In this document: positions 43,908-53,251 of the stretch, piece after piece
Numbering within the stretch: position 1 is the first letter of the stretch
Layout of the letters: the number at the start of each line of letters is the position of its first letter
From: JAFAXA01 sp963777325
Lineage (GTDB): Bacteria > Pseudomonadota > Alphaproteobacteria > Acetobacterales > Acetobacteraceae
DNA length: 64,000 nucleotides
Reading direction: 5' to 3'
Assembly: GCA_963777325.1 (NCBI GenBank)
Contig: CAVZQE010000020.1
Location: 434,001-498,000 of the forward strand
Made by a program: the position numbers and the translations under genes
Notes under the pieces: model-generated
Seen by the model: only the letters and a program-made list of their open reading frames with translations
Told to the model about the DNA's origin: nothing
Databases searched by the model: none

Positions 43908-44351
43908 TTAGGAGAGTGCCGCCGGCCTGTCCGGCAGAAACGCGTGTCGGTGAGCGGGCGCCTCGATCAGCTCGATCATCAGACGGGCCGGCGAAACGAA
44001 GAACTGGATCGGGCGGCCGCCAAAGGCGACCCCTGGCTTGGCGGCCGACGCCGGCACGAATTGCGTCTCCCGGAGCCGGGCGGCCTCGCGGGCCAGGTCG
44101 TCGACCAGATACGCCACGTGATTAAGGACGTTCACCCGCTCCTTCAGAGCGCGGGAAACGGGGCTCGCTGACGACCGGGGCGCGACGAGTTCATAGCACA
44201 TGCCTGAAGCGCACTGTCCGAACTGGACGTAAACATCCTGCAAACGCTCTTCGATCTCGGCCGTCCAGCGGACTATTCCGACGGATTGACCGAGCAACTT
44301 GCGACCGGCGGCGAGGTCGGGAACCACGACCCCCAGATGATCGAAATTCAT
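43908..44351 (-). CDS. VOC-superfamily (glyoxalase/epimerase-like) protein
   Basis: 147-residue small metalloenzyme-like protein opening MNFDHLGVVVPDLAAGRKLL, with INHVAYLVDDL-like VLNHVAYLVDDLAREAARLR and the C-terminal RLMIELIEAP. Together these give the paired beta-alpha-beta metal ligands (His4, a central His and a C-terminal Glu). It is similar in size to methylmalonyl-CoA epimerase, but the substrate is unknown. The ATG at 44351 overlaps the FkbH-like stop as ATGA, so it is tightly coupled to that enzyme. It could isomerise or oxidise the carrier-bound acyl group. Confidence 0.8.
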   Translation of the reverse strand: MNFDHLGVVVPDLAAGRKLLGQSVGIVRWTAEIEERLQDVYVQFGQCASGMCYELVAPRSSASPVSRALKERVNVLNHVAYLVDDLAREAARLRETQFVPASAAKPGVAFGGRPIQFFVSPARLMIELIEAPAHRHAFLPDRPAALS

Positions 44352-46291
44352 GGCTCGGCGACCATGCGGATACAGGAGGGTAGAGCCACGTAGTCGCTCA
44401 GTCTCAGCGCCCAGCGGAGCCCGCCGCCGTCGCATCCGGGCATTCGCGCGAAGCCCAGACGGGCGTAGTGCTCCTGCACCATTCCGTTCCTGTCACTCGG
44501 GCGATACTCTCCGATCAGCCGCTCAGCCCCGAGGCGTACCGCTTCGGCCGCTACGACCTCGAGCGTCGCGCGCTCAACGCCCCGCCCGAGGACGCGGCAA
44601 CTCATCAGCCACGTGTCAAGCAGCAGGTCACGGCTGTCCCGCTCGAAGCGGCCGATCACGACGGCGATGATGCCGTTATCGCCGTAGCGGTCTATCAGCC
44701 GGAACCGCAGGGCGAGGCTGCGCGGGTCCGACAGAAGCGCAACTGCCGCAGCCTCCGTGATCCGGCGTGTCGTCAAATTGAACTGGTTGGTCTTGTTGAT
44801 GAGCTGCACGACCCGGGGCAGGGTCACGGGATCGAACCGCCCCCAGCGCGCCTCCATGTCGAGCCCGCAAAGATAGGAGTCGAGATCGGTCGCGGACGCT
44901 ACCCCGTCCTCGCGCGCGAGATTGGCTTGGTAGTGCTCGCTTCGCGTGCGATCCTCGGCTGTGAGGCGAGTGGCCTCGAAGTAGCCCGCGTCGGCCAGGC
45001 AGGCGGCATAATGCGCCACATCGTCCGGCAGTTCCGGCACTGCAACCATCGGCAGTTCGCGGCGGACAAAGTTGCGCTCGAACGGGTTGTCATCGGCGAA
45101 GACGATCGAGTTGAGTCCGATCCGCAACCGCTCCGAGATCGAGCGGATATTGGCGGCCTTGTCGGACCAGTTGGCGACGAGGCAGGCGATGTTCTCACGC
45201 TTGAGCACCATCTCCGGATGATGGTCGAACGGCGCCCAGGCGTTGGCCTCGTCGTTCTTGGAGCAGACCGCGAGGATCACCCCCCGGCATGCCAGCGCCG
45301 CGACATGCTTCTGAAACCCGGCGAACGCCTCCCCGAGCGCATGGCCTTGCCCGAGCACGATGCCCTCCAGGCCATCGTCGCCGACCACACCGCCCCAGAG
45401 GGTGTTGTCGAGATCGAGCACGAGGCATTTGCGCGCCCTGCCCTGCAGCGCCGCCAGGAGCCGGGCTACCAGGTCGCCATAGACGTGCGCCGCGCCGGGA
45501 TGCGTCTCCTGCTTTGCCCGGTGCCAGAGCACGGGATCATGCCAGGCCCGCAGACCATCGCGCGCGGCCATCGTGTCCAGGGCCACGAGCTCGACACCAG
45601 CGATGTCCGCCTCGTGGCGCAGCGCCGCGTTCAGCCGCTCTGTTACCCGGGCGGGAGAGCCGGGCAAGCGCTGCTCGTTGCTGCCGAGCAAGGCTGGGAA
45701 GATGGGCAGAACGGTTTGCTGGAGGACCGCCGCGCCGAGCGTTTCCGCAACCCGCCGCCAGGCGCCGGTGATCTGGCCGACGAGCGCGGCGAAGCGGCGT
45801 TCGACATCGGCGGCCTCGTCGCCGGGCCGGAAGCCGGCCAGCAGGTGGTGTGCATCCAGGGCAAAGAGGACGGCATCCGGACGGAACCGATGCAGCCCCG
45901 ACGACGGGTCCATCAGCTCCTGAAAGTGCTGGCCGTAGCCGCAGACATAGACCGTGAGCCAGATCTCATGGCGAAGAGCCGCCACGCGCAAACCCGCCAC
46001 GAGATGCGCGGCCGTGGAAGAGGCAAGCACGGCGAGCCGCACGGGTCTCGCCGCGAGCCCCGCCGGCGGCCCGCGGCCGAGCAGCCGGAGCGCGGTGCGG
46101 TCTACCCGAGCCGTGCCGAGGCTGTTCAGCGAGGTTCGGGCAAGCCCGACGAGGGCTGGCCACGCCCCCTCGGTCTCCCCGAAGTCAATCGCTTGCAAGG
46201 CCGGGCCCAGGTCGGGCGCCGGAGGAAGCCAGTACAGTTCGGGAAACACCGGACGCGATTGACCTTTGCAACCTGTGATTGATAACATCAA
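44348..46291 (-). CDS. FkbH-like HAD-IIIC phosphatase/acyl-loading enzyme
   Basis: 647-residue soluble protein. An SGNH-like N-terminal half is followed by a HAD domain with the signature CLVLDLDNTLWGGVVGDDG and VCSKNDEANAWAPF. A GNAT-like C-terminal domain ends LIGEYRPSDRNGMVQEHYA. In characterised FkbH enzymes the HAD domain dephosphorylates 1,3-bisphosphoglycerate and loads glyceryl onto an ACP thiol. It heads a five-gene operon with VOC, ACP, MBOAT and SGNH genes. The acyl group here is inferred. Confidence 0.87.
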   Translation of the reverse strand: MMLSITGCKGQSRPVFPELYWLPPAPDLGPALQAIDFGETEGAWPALVGLARTSLNSLGTARVDRTALRLLGRGPPAGLAARPVRLAVLASSTAAHLVAGLRVAALRHEIWLTVYVCGYGQHFQELMDPSSGLHRFRPDAVLFALDAHHLLAGFRPGDEAADVERRFAALVGQITGAWRRVAETLGAAVLQQTVLPIFPALLGSNEQRLPGSPARVTERLNAALRHEADIAGVELVALDTMAARDGLRAWHDPVLWHRAKQETHPGAAHVYGDLVARLLAALQGRARKCLVLDLDNTLWGGVVGDDGLEGIVLGQGHALGEAFAGFQKHVAALACRGVILAVCSKNDEANAWAPFDHHPEMVLKRENIACLVANWSDKAANIRSISERLRIGLNSIVFADDNPFERNFVRRELPMVAVPELPDDVAHYAACLADAGYFEATRLTAEDRTRSEHYQANLAREDGVASATDLDSYLCGLDMEARWGRFDPVTLPRVVQLINKTNQFNLTTRRITEAAAVALLSDPRSLALRFRLIDRYGDNGIIAVVIGRFERDSRDLLLDTWLMSCRVLGRGVERATLEVVAAEAVRLGAERLIGEYRPSDRNGMVQEHYARLGFARMPGCDGGGLRWALRLSDYVALPSCIRMVAEP

Positions 46292-46436
46292 ACCATCTGA
46301 ACGCGCACCGTCTTTTTACGCGGCCGGCGTTCAACCCGGCCCGTCTCAGGAGGGGCGCGGAACCGTGAGATCGCGCGATCCGTTTACCGAAAGGGCGGAA
46401 GCGGGCACCGTGCGGGGCGGGCTACGGCCGACATGG

Positions 46437-48437
46437 ATGGCGAGAATGGCACGACGGCGGATACCCCGAACTGCTCTGGTGCTGGGGGCGATCGTCCTCG
46501 TCATCGTCCTTGTGGTGGCCTTCTGGCGGTGGGATTGGTTCATCCCCCTGGTCGAGCGCGAGGCATCCTCAGCGCTCGGGCGCCGGGTCACCATCGCGCA
46601 TCTTCACGTCGATCCGGGGCACATCACCCGCATCGTCGCCGATGACGTCGAGGTCGCGAATCCGGCCGGCTTTCCGCCCGACTCCCGTTTCGCGACCATC
46701 CAGCATCTCGGGATTTCCATCGACCTGTGGGCGCTGATCCGGAGCCGCGCGGTCATCCTGCCGGCGATCGACGTTGATCATCCGGTTGTCGCCGTCGCGA
46801 CCGGGCCGAACGGAGAGGAGAACTGGCGACTGGCTTCGAGCGGCAGCACGTCCGGGAAGAGCGGCTCGAGCTCCTCTCCCAAGATCGGAACCTTGAACAT
46901 CGTGGACGGCAAGGCGACGGTGAAGGTTCCGAGACTGAAGGCCGACTTCGCGCTCGATGTCGCGACCCGCGCTGCCTCCGGCGACCAGAACGCGTCGCAG
47001 ATCCTGGTCGATGCCAAAGGCACCTATGCCGGGCAGCCTATCACCGGCCAGTTCGTGGGCGGAGCCGTGCTCTCCCTGCGCGACGCGACAAAGCCCTACC
47101 CGATCGATCTGCGCGTGGAGAACGGGCCGACCCGGGTCACCCTCGTCGGAACCGTGCAAGACCCGCTCGCCTTCAAGGGAGCCGACGTCAAGCTGACGTT
47201 GCAAGGAGCGAGCATGTCGGCGCTGTTCCCGCTGATCGGAATTCCGATACCCGAAACGCCGCCCTATAAGGTGGCGGGCGATCTCTCCTATTCAGCTGGA
47301 AAAATTCATTTCGATCGTTTCAACGGCGTGGTCGGCCACAGCGACCTTGCCGGCAGCATCCATGTCGATCCCGGCAAGGATCGGCCCGAGGTCACGGCGA
47401 ATCTGAGGTCGCGCCGGGTCGAACTCGCCGATCTCGGCGGCTTCATCGGGGGCACGCCGGGCAAGGCGTCAACCGCTGAAACACCGGAGCAGAAGCGCGC
47501 GCAGGCGCAGGCGGCGGCTCGTCCTGGCCTTCTGCCGGACAAGCCCTTCAATATACCGAGGATCAAGGCCGCCGACTTTCACGTGAAATATCGCGGCGAG
47601 CGGATCGAGGGCCAGTCGATGCCCCTGGACGACCTGGCCGTCGACCTCGACATCGAGAACGGCGCCATCCGCCTCCATCCGGTCACCTTCGGCGTCGGAC
47701 CCGGCCGCATCGAGGGCGATGTCGCGATGGACGAGAACAACAACGTGCTTTCGACCAAGGCGAGCGTCGACTTCAAGAAGGTGGCTTTGTCGCGCCTGCT
47801 GTCATCCACTCACATTTTTGGCGGCACGGGCACGATTGGGGGCCGGCTTGAGATCGACACCACCGGCAACTCTCTCGCCAAAATGATGGCCGACGGCAAT
47901 GGCAGCGTTAAGCTGTTCATGACCGGCGGCGATCTTAGCGCGATGCTGGTCGATCTGTCCGGGCTGGATTTTGGCAGCGCGATCATCTCGGCGCTCGGCC
48001 TTCCCAAGCGAACCCCCATTCGGTGCATGGTCGCCGACCTGCCGCTGCACCAGGGAATCTTGTCTACCCGGACGATGCTCCTCGATACCGAGGAAGCGAA
48101 CATCACGGGCAAGGGTACGGTGGATTTCAGGAACGAGACGATCGACTACCAGATCGAGCAGCAGGCCAAGCATTTCACGATCGGCTCCCTTCCAGGACCG
48201 ATCGACATTCGCGGGCGGCTCAAGAGTCCGAGCATCGCTCCGAGCGCGGAAACCGCGGCTCGCGGCGGCATCGCCGCAGCCCTGGGAGTTCTGCTGACGC
48301 CGCTCGGAGCGCTTCTTCCGACCATTCAGCTGGGGCTGGGTGAAGATAACGACTGCGCCAAGCTCATCAGGTCGGCGGCCGCGAGCGGCAGCAACAAGGT
48401 GAGCCCGAACCAGATCCGAGCGCGGACGGGCAAATGA
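46437..48437 (+). CDS. AsmA-family protein
   Basis: 666-residue inner-membrane-anchored periplasmic protein of the AsmA/TamB-like lipid-transfer group. One N-terminal TM (RTALVLGAIVLVIVLVVAFW) is followed by the family's repeated beta-strand segments. These include REASSALGRRVTIAHLHVDPG, LGISIDLWALIRSRAVILP and PIDIRGRLKSPSIAPS near the C terminus. Start at ATG 46437. The low-complexity insert SSGSTSGKSGSSSSP at about residues 140-155 is a flexible loop. It is divergent from the FkbH operon. Confidence 0.88.
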   Translation: MARMARRRIPRTALVLGAIVLVIVLVVAFWRWDWFIPLVEREASSALGRRVTIAHLHVDPGHITRIVADDVEVANPAGFPPDSRFATIQHLGISIDLWALIRSRAVILPAIDVDHPVVAVATGPNGEENWRLASSGSTSGKSGSSSSPKIGTLNIVDGKATVKVPRLKADFALDVATRAASGDQNASQILVDAKGTYAGQPITGQFVGGAVLSLRDATKPYPIDLRVENGPTRVTLVGTVQDPLAFKGADVKLTLQGASMSALFPLIGIPIPETPPYKVAGDLSYSAGKIHFDRFNGVVGHSDLAGSIHVDPGKDRPEVTANLRSRRVELADLGGFIGGTPGKASTAETPEQKRAQAQAAARPGLLPDKPFNIPRIKAADFHVKYRGERIEGQSMPLDDLAVDLDIENGAIRLHPVTFGVGPGRIEGDVAMDENNNVLSTKASVDFKKVALSRLLSSTHIFGGTGTIGGRLEIDTTGNSLAKMMADGNGSVKLFMTGGDLSAMLVDLSGLDFGSAIISALGLPKRTPIRCMVADLPLHQGILSTRTMLLDTEEANITGKGTVDFRNETIDYQIEQQAKHFTIGSLPGPIDIRGRLKSPSIAPSAETAARGGIAAALGVLLTPLGALLPTIQLGLGEDNDCAKLIRSAAASGSNKVSPNQIRARTGK

Positions 48438-48547
48438 ACAGCCTTCGCCCGACTTGCCATCTGTAAGTCTCTCATGCTGGATAGCGCCGTTCCGGTCGCG
48501 CCCTGGTTCGGGCGCAGCCGCGTCCGCGGAGACTAGACGAAGCCCTC

Positions 48548-49081
48548 ATGGCATTGACAATCTTGCTAGAGCACTGCGCCGCCGGCGATGCCGATGCGCT
48601 CCGCCAGATTTACGAGTTGCAGGCAGCTAGGCTGCACGGAGTCGCGCTTCGCATCGTGCGGCAGCCCGCGCTGGCGGCCGATGTCGTGCATGATGCTTTC
48701 GTCAGTGTCTGGCAATTCGCCTCCACGTTCGATCCCGAGCGCGGCAGTCCGGAGGCCTGGCTGACCAGCATCATCCGCCATCGCGCGCTCGACACGGTGA
48801 GGCGGCACCGGCGCGAGGTCACGGTCGGCTTCGAGCATGACGCGGAGCAGATCGACACCGATCCCGATCCGCTTGCCCGATTACAGGGGAGTTCCGAGGC
48901 CGCCGCGCTGCATCGATGCCTCCGGGAACTGGACACGGACAAACGGCGGCTGATCGCGATGGCCTTTCTTGACGGCCTGACCCACAACCAGCTCGCCCGG
49001 ACGCTCGCGCTGCCGCTCGGGAGCGTGAAATCGGGCATCCGGCGCGGGCTTGCGGCTCTCCGCCGGTGCCTCGAACCATGA
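48548..49081 (+). CDS. ECF-family RNA polymerase sigma factor
   Basis: 177-residue sigma-70-like factor with region 2 (AADVVHDAFVSVWQFASTFDPERGSPEAW, in parts) and the -10 recognition helix SIIRHRALDTVRRHRRE. Region 4 reads RRLIAMAFLDGLTHNQLART with LPLGSVKSGIRRGLAALRR. It lacks region 3. It is coupled by an ATGA overlap to the anti-sigma gene. Its regulon cannot be read from the sequence, but it is probably autoregulated. Confidence 0.93.
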   Translation: MALTILLEHCAAGDADALRQIYELQAARLHGVALRIVRQPALAADVVHDAFVSVWQFASTFDPERGSPEAWLTSIIRHRALDTVRRHRREVTVGFEHDAEQIDTDPDPLARLQGSSEAAALHRCLRELDTDKRRLIAMAFLDGLTHNQLARTLALPLGSVKSGIRRGLAALRRCLEP

Positions 49082-49803
49082 GCGGCGAACCGGACGACGA
49101 CGAGCTGACGGCCGGGGCGTACGTGTTAGGCGTCCTGGAGCCGGGGGAAGCGCACGAGGTCGAGCAGCGGGCCGAGCAGAATGCAGCCCTTGCCGTCTCC
49201 ATCGACGCCTGGCGCGCCCGCCTCGCGCCCCTGGCCACGGCGGTCCGGCCGGTCCCGCCGCCGCCTCAACTATGGCGGCGGATCGAAACGACGCTCGGCT
49301 TCGCTGCTCCGCCCGCCGCCGCCGCCGCCGCGCCGCCTCCCGTGCTGGCCGCGCCTTCGCCATCCCTCAAGCGGCTCCGGAGCAGGATGCGGTTGTGGCG
49401 GTTCGCGACCGTGGGCGCGCTTGCGCTGGCCGCCGCGTTCGCGGGCGTCGCCTATGTCGAGCACCGCGCTCCGCCGCAGTTCACGGCCTCGCTGTTGCCC
49501 GGGAACGCCCCGAAGCCGGTGTTTCTCGCCCGGCTGGAGCCGGATGGAGCGCTGCTGGTGCGGCCCGTGGCAGACGTCCCCGTCCAGTCCGGCAAGGATC
49601 TCGAACTTTGGGCGCTGCCGGAGGGGGCCAAGGCGCCGAGATCGCTCGGCGTGCTGCCCGCGATCGGACGGCGTCTCACAGTGCATGGCCTCCGCCCGGC
49701 CGGCACGCAGCTTCTGGTCAGCCTCGAGCCGGCGGGCGGCTCACCGACGGGCGCCCCGACCGGGCCGGTCCTCTACGCCGGCACGCTCGAACAGCTGGAC
49801 TGA
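49078..49803 (+). CDS. Anti-sigma factor (RskA/anti-sigma-K family)
   Basis: 241-residue inner-membrane protein. A cytosolic N-terminal sigma-binding region begins ELTAGAYVLGVLEPGEAHEVE, followed by an Ala/Pro-rich linker and one TM (about 107-126, LWRFATVGALALAAAFAGVAYV). A periplasmic RskA-type domain has DLELWALPEGAKAPRSLGVLP and VSLEPAGGSPTG. No zinc HxxxCxxC motif is visible. The ATG at 49078 lies in the sigma stop. Release of the sigma factor on an envelope signal is inferred. Confidence 0.9.
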   Translation: MSGEPDDDELTAGAYVLGVLEPGEAHEVEQRAEQNAALAVSIDAWRARLAPLATAVRPVPPPPQLWRRIETTLGFAAPPAAAAAAPPPVLAAPSPSLKRLRSRMRLWRFATVGALALAAAFAGVAYVEHRAPPQFTASLLPGNAPKPVFLARLEPDGALLVRPVADVPVQSGKDLELWALPEGAKAPRSLGVLPAIGRRLTVHGLRPAGTQLLVSLEPAGGSPTGAPTGPVLYAGTLEQLD

Positions 49804-49806
49804 GGC

Positions 49807-50409
49807 TCAGAGGTTCAGAGCCGGCGGACCGCTGACGAACCGGCTCCGGCGTGCGTAGAACCGCAGCGGAAGGTGCGCGTCGCGCGTGATGCCGATCCGG
49901 GTGCTGACACCCACATCCCCGATCGTCTCGCCGCCTTCGGCAAGAAACAGGAGACCTTCGCGACAGAGATCGAGGCCATCGAAACCGCGGTCCACGGCGA
50001 AGGCTGCCGCGAGCCGTCCCGGTCCACGGGCAAGATCCCGGACATCGTCCGTGCCCCGCAAGGCCTTCATCCGCTCCACCCCCGAAAGCGGCTGCACCGC
50101 ACGGATCAGGACGCCGCTGCCCACCCCCTCCGGCCCGCCGGAGACGTTGAGCATCCAAAACAAGCCGTAGGAGCGGTAGACATACGCATGGCCTCGCGCG
50201 AGGAAGAGTGACCGGTTCCGCTCGGTCATGCGGCGATACGCGTGGCACGCGGCATCGCCCTCCAGATAGGCTTCGACTTCGACGATCCGGCCGGTGATGC
50301 GCTGCTGCTCACCCTCTCGGACGAGCAGCTTGCCGAGCAGAAACCGGGCGAGCGCGGTCGTGTCCTCGGGCAGTTCGTCGCGCGAGAGCGGACGCAAGCC
50401 GGACCTCAT
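49807..50409 (-). CDS. 3-methyladenine DNA glycosylase (Mpg/AAG family)
   Basis: 200-residue DNA-repair glycosylase. It has the Mpg blocks FLLGKLLV, GRIVEVEAYLEGDAACHAY (catalytic Glu), RNRSLFLARGHAYVYRSYG, and LARGPGRLAAAF towards the end. The ATG at 50409 overlaps the stop of the UdgX gene as ATGA. This makes the gene the third member of an overlapping repair operon (radical SAM, UdgX, Mpg), and base excision is the shared theme. Confidence 0.9.
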   Translation of the reverse strand: MRSGLRPLSRDELPEDTTALARFLLGKLLVREGEQQRITGRIVEVEAYLEGDAACHAYRRMTERNRSLFLARGHAYVYRSYGLFWMLNVSGGPEGVGSGVLIRAVQPLSGVERMKALRGTDDVRDLARGPGRLAAAFAVDRGFDGLDLCREGLLFLAEGGETIGDVGVSTRIGITRDAHLPLRFYARRSRFVSGPPALNL

Positions 50410-51854
50410 GCCGAAAGCGCGGCACTCTCGGCGGCGATCGCGGCGGCGCGCGCCAGATCGGCCACGAAGGCACGGTATTCGCGCCGCTTGCTCTCCTCGT
50501 CCGGGAGGCGGAGCAGAAACGACGGATGCACCGTCACGAACGCCGCCTGCCCGTCTCCCATGGCGATCCGGTGCCCGCGCTCGCGGGTAATGGTCACCGC
50601 CCGCCCCAGCACCGCGCGCGCCGCCGTCGCGCCCATGAGCACGAGCAGCCCGGGCTTCACCGCCTCGCGCTCCGCGTTCAGCCACGGACTGCAGGCGACG
50701 ATCTCCACCGTGTCCGGCTTGGCATGGATCCGGCGCTTGCCGCGCGGCACGAACTTGAAATGCTTGACGGCATTGGTGACATAGAGCGTTCGCCGGTCGA
50801 TGCCGGCCTCCTCCAAGGCGCGGTCGAGCAGCTGCCCGGCCGGGCCGACGAACGGACGGCCGATCAGGTCTTCCTGGTCGCCCGGCTGCTCGCCGATCAG
50901 CATCATGCGCGCGTTCGCCGGCCCCTCGCCGAACACGGTCTGTGTCGCGGGCTCCCACAGCGGACAGTTCCGGCACTCGGCCGCTTTCTCCGCCAGTTCG
51001 GCGAGCGGCGCCCCCGGAGCGGCGGTTCCAGACACGGCAGCGCGGGCGCGAACCGGCGCAAGCGGCATCGTTTTGGGAGGACGCATTTCCTGCTCCAGCA
51101 TCTGCTCGGTGCGGCTGGATGCCGACCGGATCAGATCCGGGATCGCCGCCGCCTCGGGCAAGTTCCGCCAGTATTTCTTCGGCATCTCCGACTGCATCGC
51201 GCCGACCTTCAGGCGAGCCGGATTGAAGATGCTGCTGAAATAGGCGCGCCAGTAGACTTCCAGCGCATCGTCGTCCGGCACGTCGGCTGGCTCCGCGCCC
51301 GGACCGAACGTCAGATCCGTGCCGTCCCAATGCGCGCTGCGATAGGGCGTCAGGATCGACCAGGTCATCGTGGCAAAGCGGCGCACAAAAAAAGGCGCGT
51401 TCGCTTCAAGGATGAAGTGACCTGGCTCAAACCATGCGACGTAGCGTGTCGCACCGTTCTCTGCGACCGCGCGAAATCGCACAAAGGCGCGCATTTTGTG
51501 CGTGTCCCGGCGCACGGCCTGCGCCAGACGCTGCACGCGCTGCACCTCGGGGTCTGCCACATCCTCAAGGATGTGGCGCTCTCCCCGGTGCGCCCGAAGC
51601 ACAAGCTGATAGAGCCACGCGAATCGCTCGGGCTCGCGCGCCTGGATCGCGGTTTCGCCCAACTCCACGAGCGCCCGCGGCACGCTGAACGTCCCCTGCA
51701 CAACGGGAAGCGGAGCGGCCTCGGCCAGGAGGTCGGCTTGCTCCCGCACCCACCAGACGATCTGGTCCGCCGCGACGTCCGAGAGCACCAGCGCCCGCGT
51801 GGCGCGGCGCCACCCGTCCCAATCCGTCTCGTGGGCCAAGGAGACCGCTCGCAT
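50406..51854 (-). CDS. DUF4130 - UdgX uracil-DNA glycosylase fusion
   Basis: 482-residue fusion. The N-terminal half is a DUF4130 domain (WWVREQADLLAEAAPLP, MTWSILTPYRSAHWDG, PKKYWRNLPEA). The C-terminal half is family-4-like UDG with four probable Fe-S Cys positions (CRNCPLW being two), IGEQPGDQEDLIGRPFVGPAG and the UdgX-specific loop GKRRIHAKP. The His in this loop forms a covalent DNA adduct in studied UdgX. The ATG overlaps the upstream radical SAM stop. This pairing is a known linked set (TIGR03914-03916, from memory). Confidence 0.9.
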   Translation of the reverse strand: MRAVSLAHETDWDGWRRATRALVLSDVAADQIVWWVREQADLLAEAAPLPVVQGTFSVPRALVELGETAIQAREPERFAWLYQLVLRAHRGERHILEDVADPEVQRVQRLAQAVRRDTHKMRAFVRFRAVAENGATRYVAWFEPGHFILEANAPFFVRRFATMTWSILTPYRSAHWDGTDLTFGPGAEPADVPDDDALEVYWRAYFSSIFNPARLKVGAMQSEMPKKYWRNLPEAAAIPDLIRSASSRTEQMLEQEMRPPKTMPLAPVRARAAVSGTAAPGAPLAELAEKAAECRNCPLWEPATQTVFGEGPANARMMLIGEQPGDQEDLIGRPFVGPAGQLLDRALEEAGIDRRTLYVTNAVKHFKFVPRGKRRIHAKPDTVEIVACSPWLNAEREAVKPGLLVLMGATAARAVLGRAVTITRERGHRIAMGDGQAAFVTVHPSFLLRLPDEESKRREYRAFVADLARAAAIAAESAALSA

Positions 51855-53068
51855 CAGGCGAACAGCGACCCTTGCACGGGTGGCCGTTTCAGACGGTCGG
51901 CAAGCGCCACGGCGTCGAGACCGCGCGGGCGATGGTCGGGCGTCACGACGAACGGCGCAACCTTGCTCATCGGCAGCCGCAATCGCCCGAGATCGGCCAT
52001 GCGGAGCGAACGATGACGGCGCGCTCCGATGATTCGGTCGACCGCCTTGACCCCGAACCCCGGTACCCGCAGCAACTCCTCGCGCGAGGCCAGATTGATG
52101 TCGAGCGGAAAACGACCGCGATTGGCCAAAGCCCAGGCCAGCTTCGGGTCCATGTCGAGGTCGAGCATCCCGCCCTCGCCCGTTGCGATTTCCGTCACGT
52201 CGAACCCATAGAACCGCATCAGCCAATCCGCCTGATACAGCCGGTGTTCGCGCATCAGTGGCGCCCGTGCGGGCGGCAGGGCGGCGGACGCATCCGGAAT
52301 CGGACTGAATGCCGAGTAGTAGACCCGGCTCAAGCCATAATTGCCGTACAGATTGGTGCTGAGGGCGAGAACTGTCCGGTCCGTGCTGTCGTCGGCCCCG
52401 ACGATCACCTGCGTGCTCTGCCCGGCCGGCGCGAAGCGCGGCGCGCGTGCTTCCGCCCGCGAGGCGTCGATGCGCGCACGCATGCGCCCCATCGAGCGTC
52501 GTATGCTGCCGGCGTTCTTCTCGGGCGCGAGACGGGACAGGCTGCTCTCGCTTGGCAACTCCACATTGATGCTGAGCCGGTCGGCATAGCGCCCCGCTTC
52601 GGCCAGCAATTGAGGATCAGCGTCCGGAATCGTCTTGAGATGGATGTAGCCTCGAAAGCCATGGGTTTCGCGCAAGGTTCGCGCGACTCCGACCACCTGT
52701 TCCATAGTATAATCCGGGTCGCGAATGATGCCGGAGCTGAGAAACAGCCCCTCGATACAGTTGCGGCGATAGAAGCCGAGCGTGAGAGTGACGACTTCCT
52801 CCACGGTGAACCGCGCCCGGCGCACGTTCGAGGAGCGGCGATTGATGCAGTAGAGGCAGTCGTAGATGCAGGAATTGGTCAGCAAGATTTTCAGCAAGGA
52901 GATGCAGCGGCCGTCCGGGGCATAGGCGTGGCAAATGCCGAGACTTTCCGTTGACCCGACGCCCTCCGTCTTGCCCTGCGAACTTCGCTTCTCCGTACCG
53001 GACGATGCGCACGATGCGTCATACTTAGCCGCGTCAGCCAAGACCCGCAGCTTGTCGACTAACTCCAT
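51854..53068 (-). CDS. Putative DNA modification/repair radical SAM protein (UDG-linked)
   Basis: 404-residue radical SAM enzyme with the cluster motif CIYDCLYC (Cys67, Cys71, Cys74). It has an AdoMet barrel with GLFLSSGIIRDPDYTMEQVV (parts) and IHLKTIPDADP. A C-terminal helix-hairpin-helix (ASREELLRVPGFGVKAVDRI) suggests DNA binding. The reaction is unknown; the link to UDG comes from its conserved pairing with DUF4130-UdgX genes. Start at ATG 53068. It is the first gene of the overlapping repair operon. Confidence 0.88.
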   Translation of the reverse strand: MELVDKLRVLADAAKYDASCASSGTEKRSSQGKTEGVGSTESLGICHAYAPDGRCISLLKILLTNSCIYDCLYCINRRSSNVRRARFTVEEVVTLTLGFYRRNCIEGLFLSSGIIRDPDYTMEQVVGVARTLRETHGFRGYIHLKTIPDADPQLLAEAGRYADRLSINVELPSESSLSRLAPEKNAGSIRRSMGRMRARIDASRAEARAPRFAPAGQSTQVIVGADDSTDRTVLALSTNLYGNYGLSRVYYSAFSPIPDASAALPPARAPLMREHRLYQADWLMRFYGFDVTEIATGEGGMLDLDMDPKLAWALANRGRFPLDINLASREELLRVPGFGVKAVDRIIGARRHRSLRMADLGRLRLPMSKVAPFVVTPDHRPRGLDAVALADRLKRPPVQGSLFA

Positions 53069-53251
53069 CACGAACTCCGGAGTGTTTCTCGTATGTTCTG
53101 GGACATCGTCGCGAAAACCGCAAGCGACGGCGTCGCCCAATTCCTACTGCGGAGGACATGGTGGACCGTAATGCTTGCGGTAGGGGCTCGTGAACGCTTA
53201 TCCGATCTTCCGCTCCGGAGTCCTGGCTGAATAATTCGCGCGCTCCTGACC

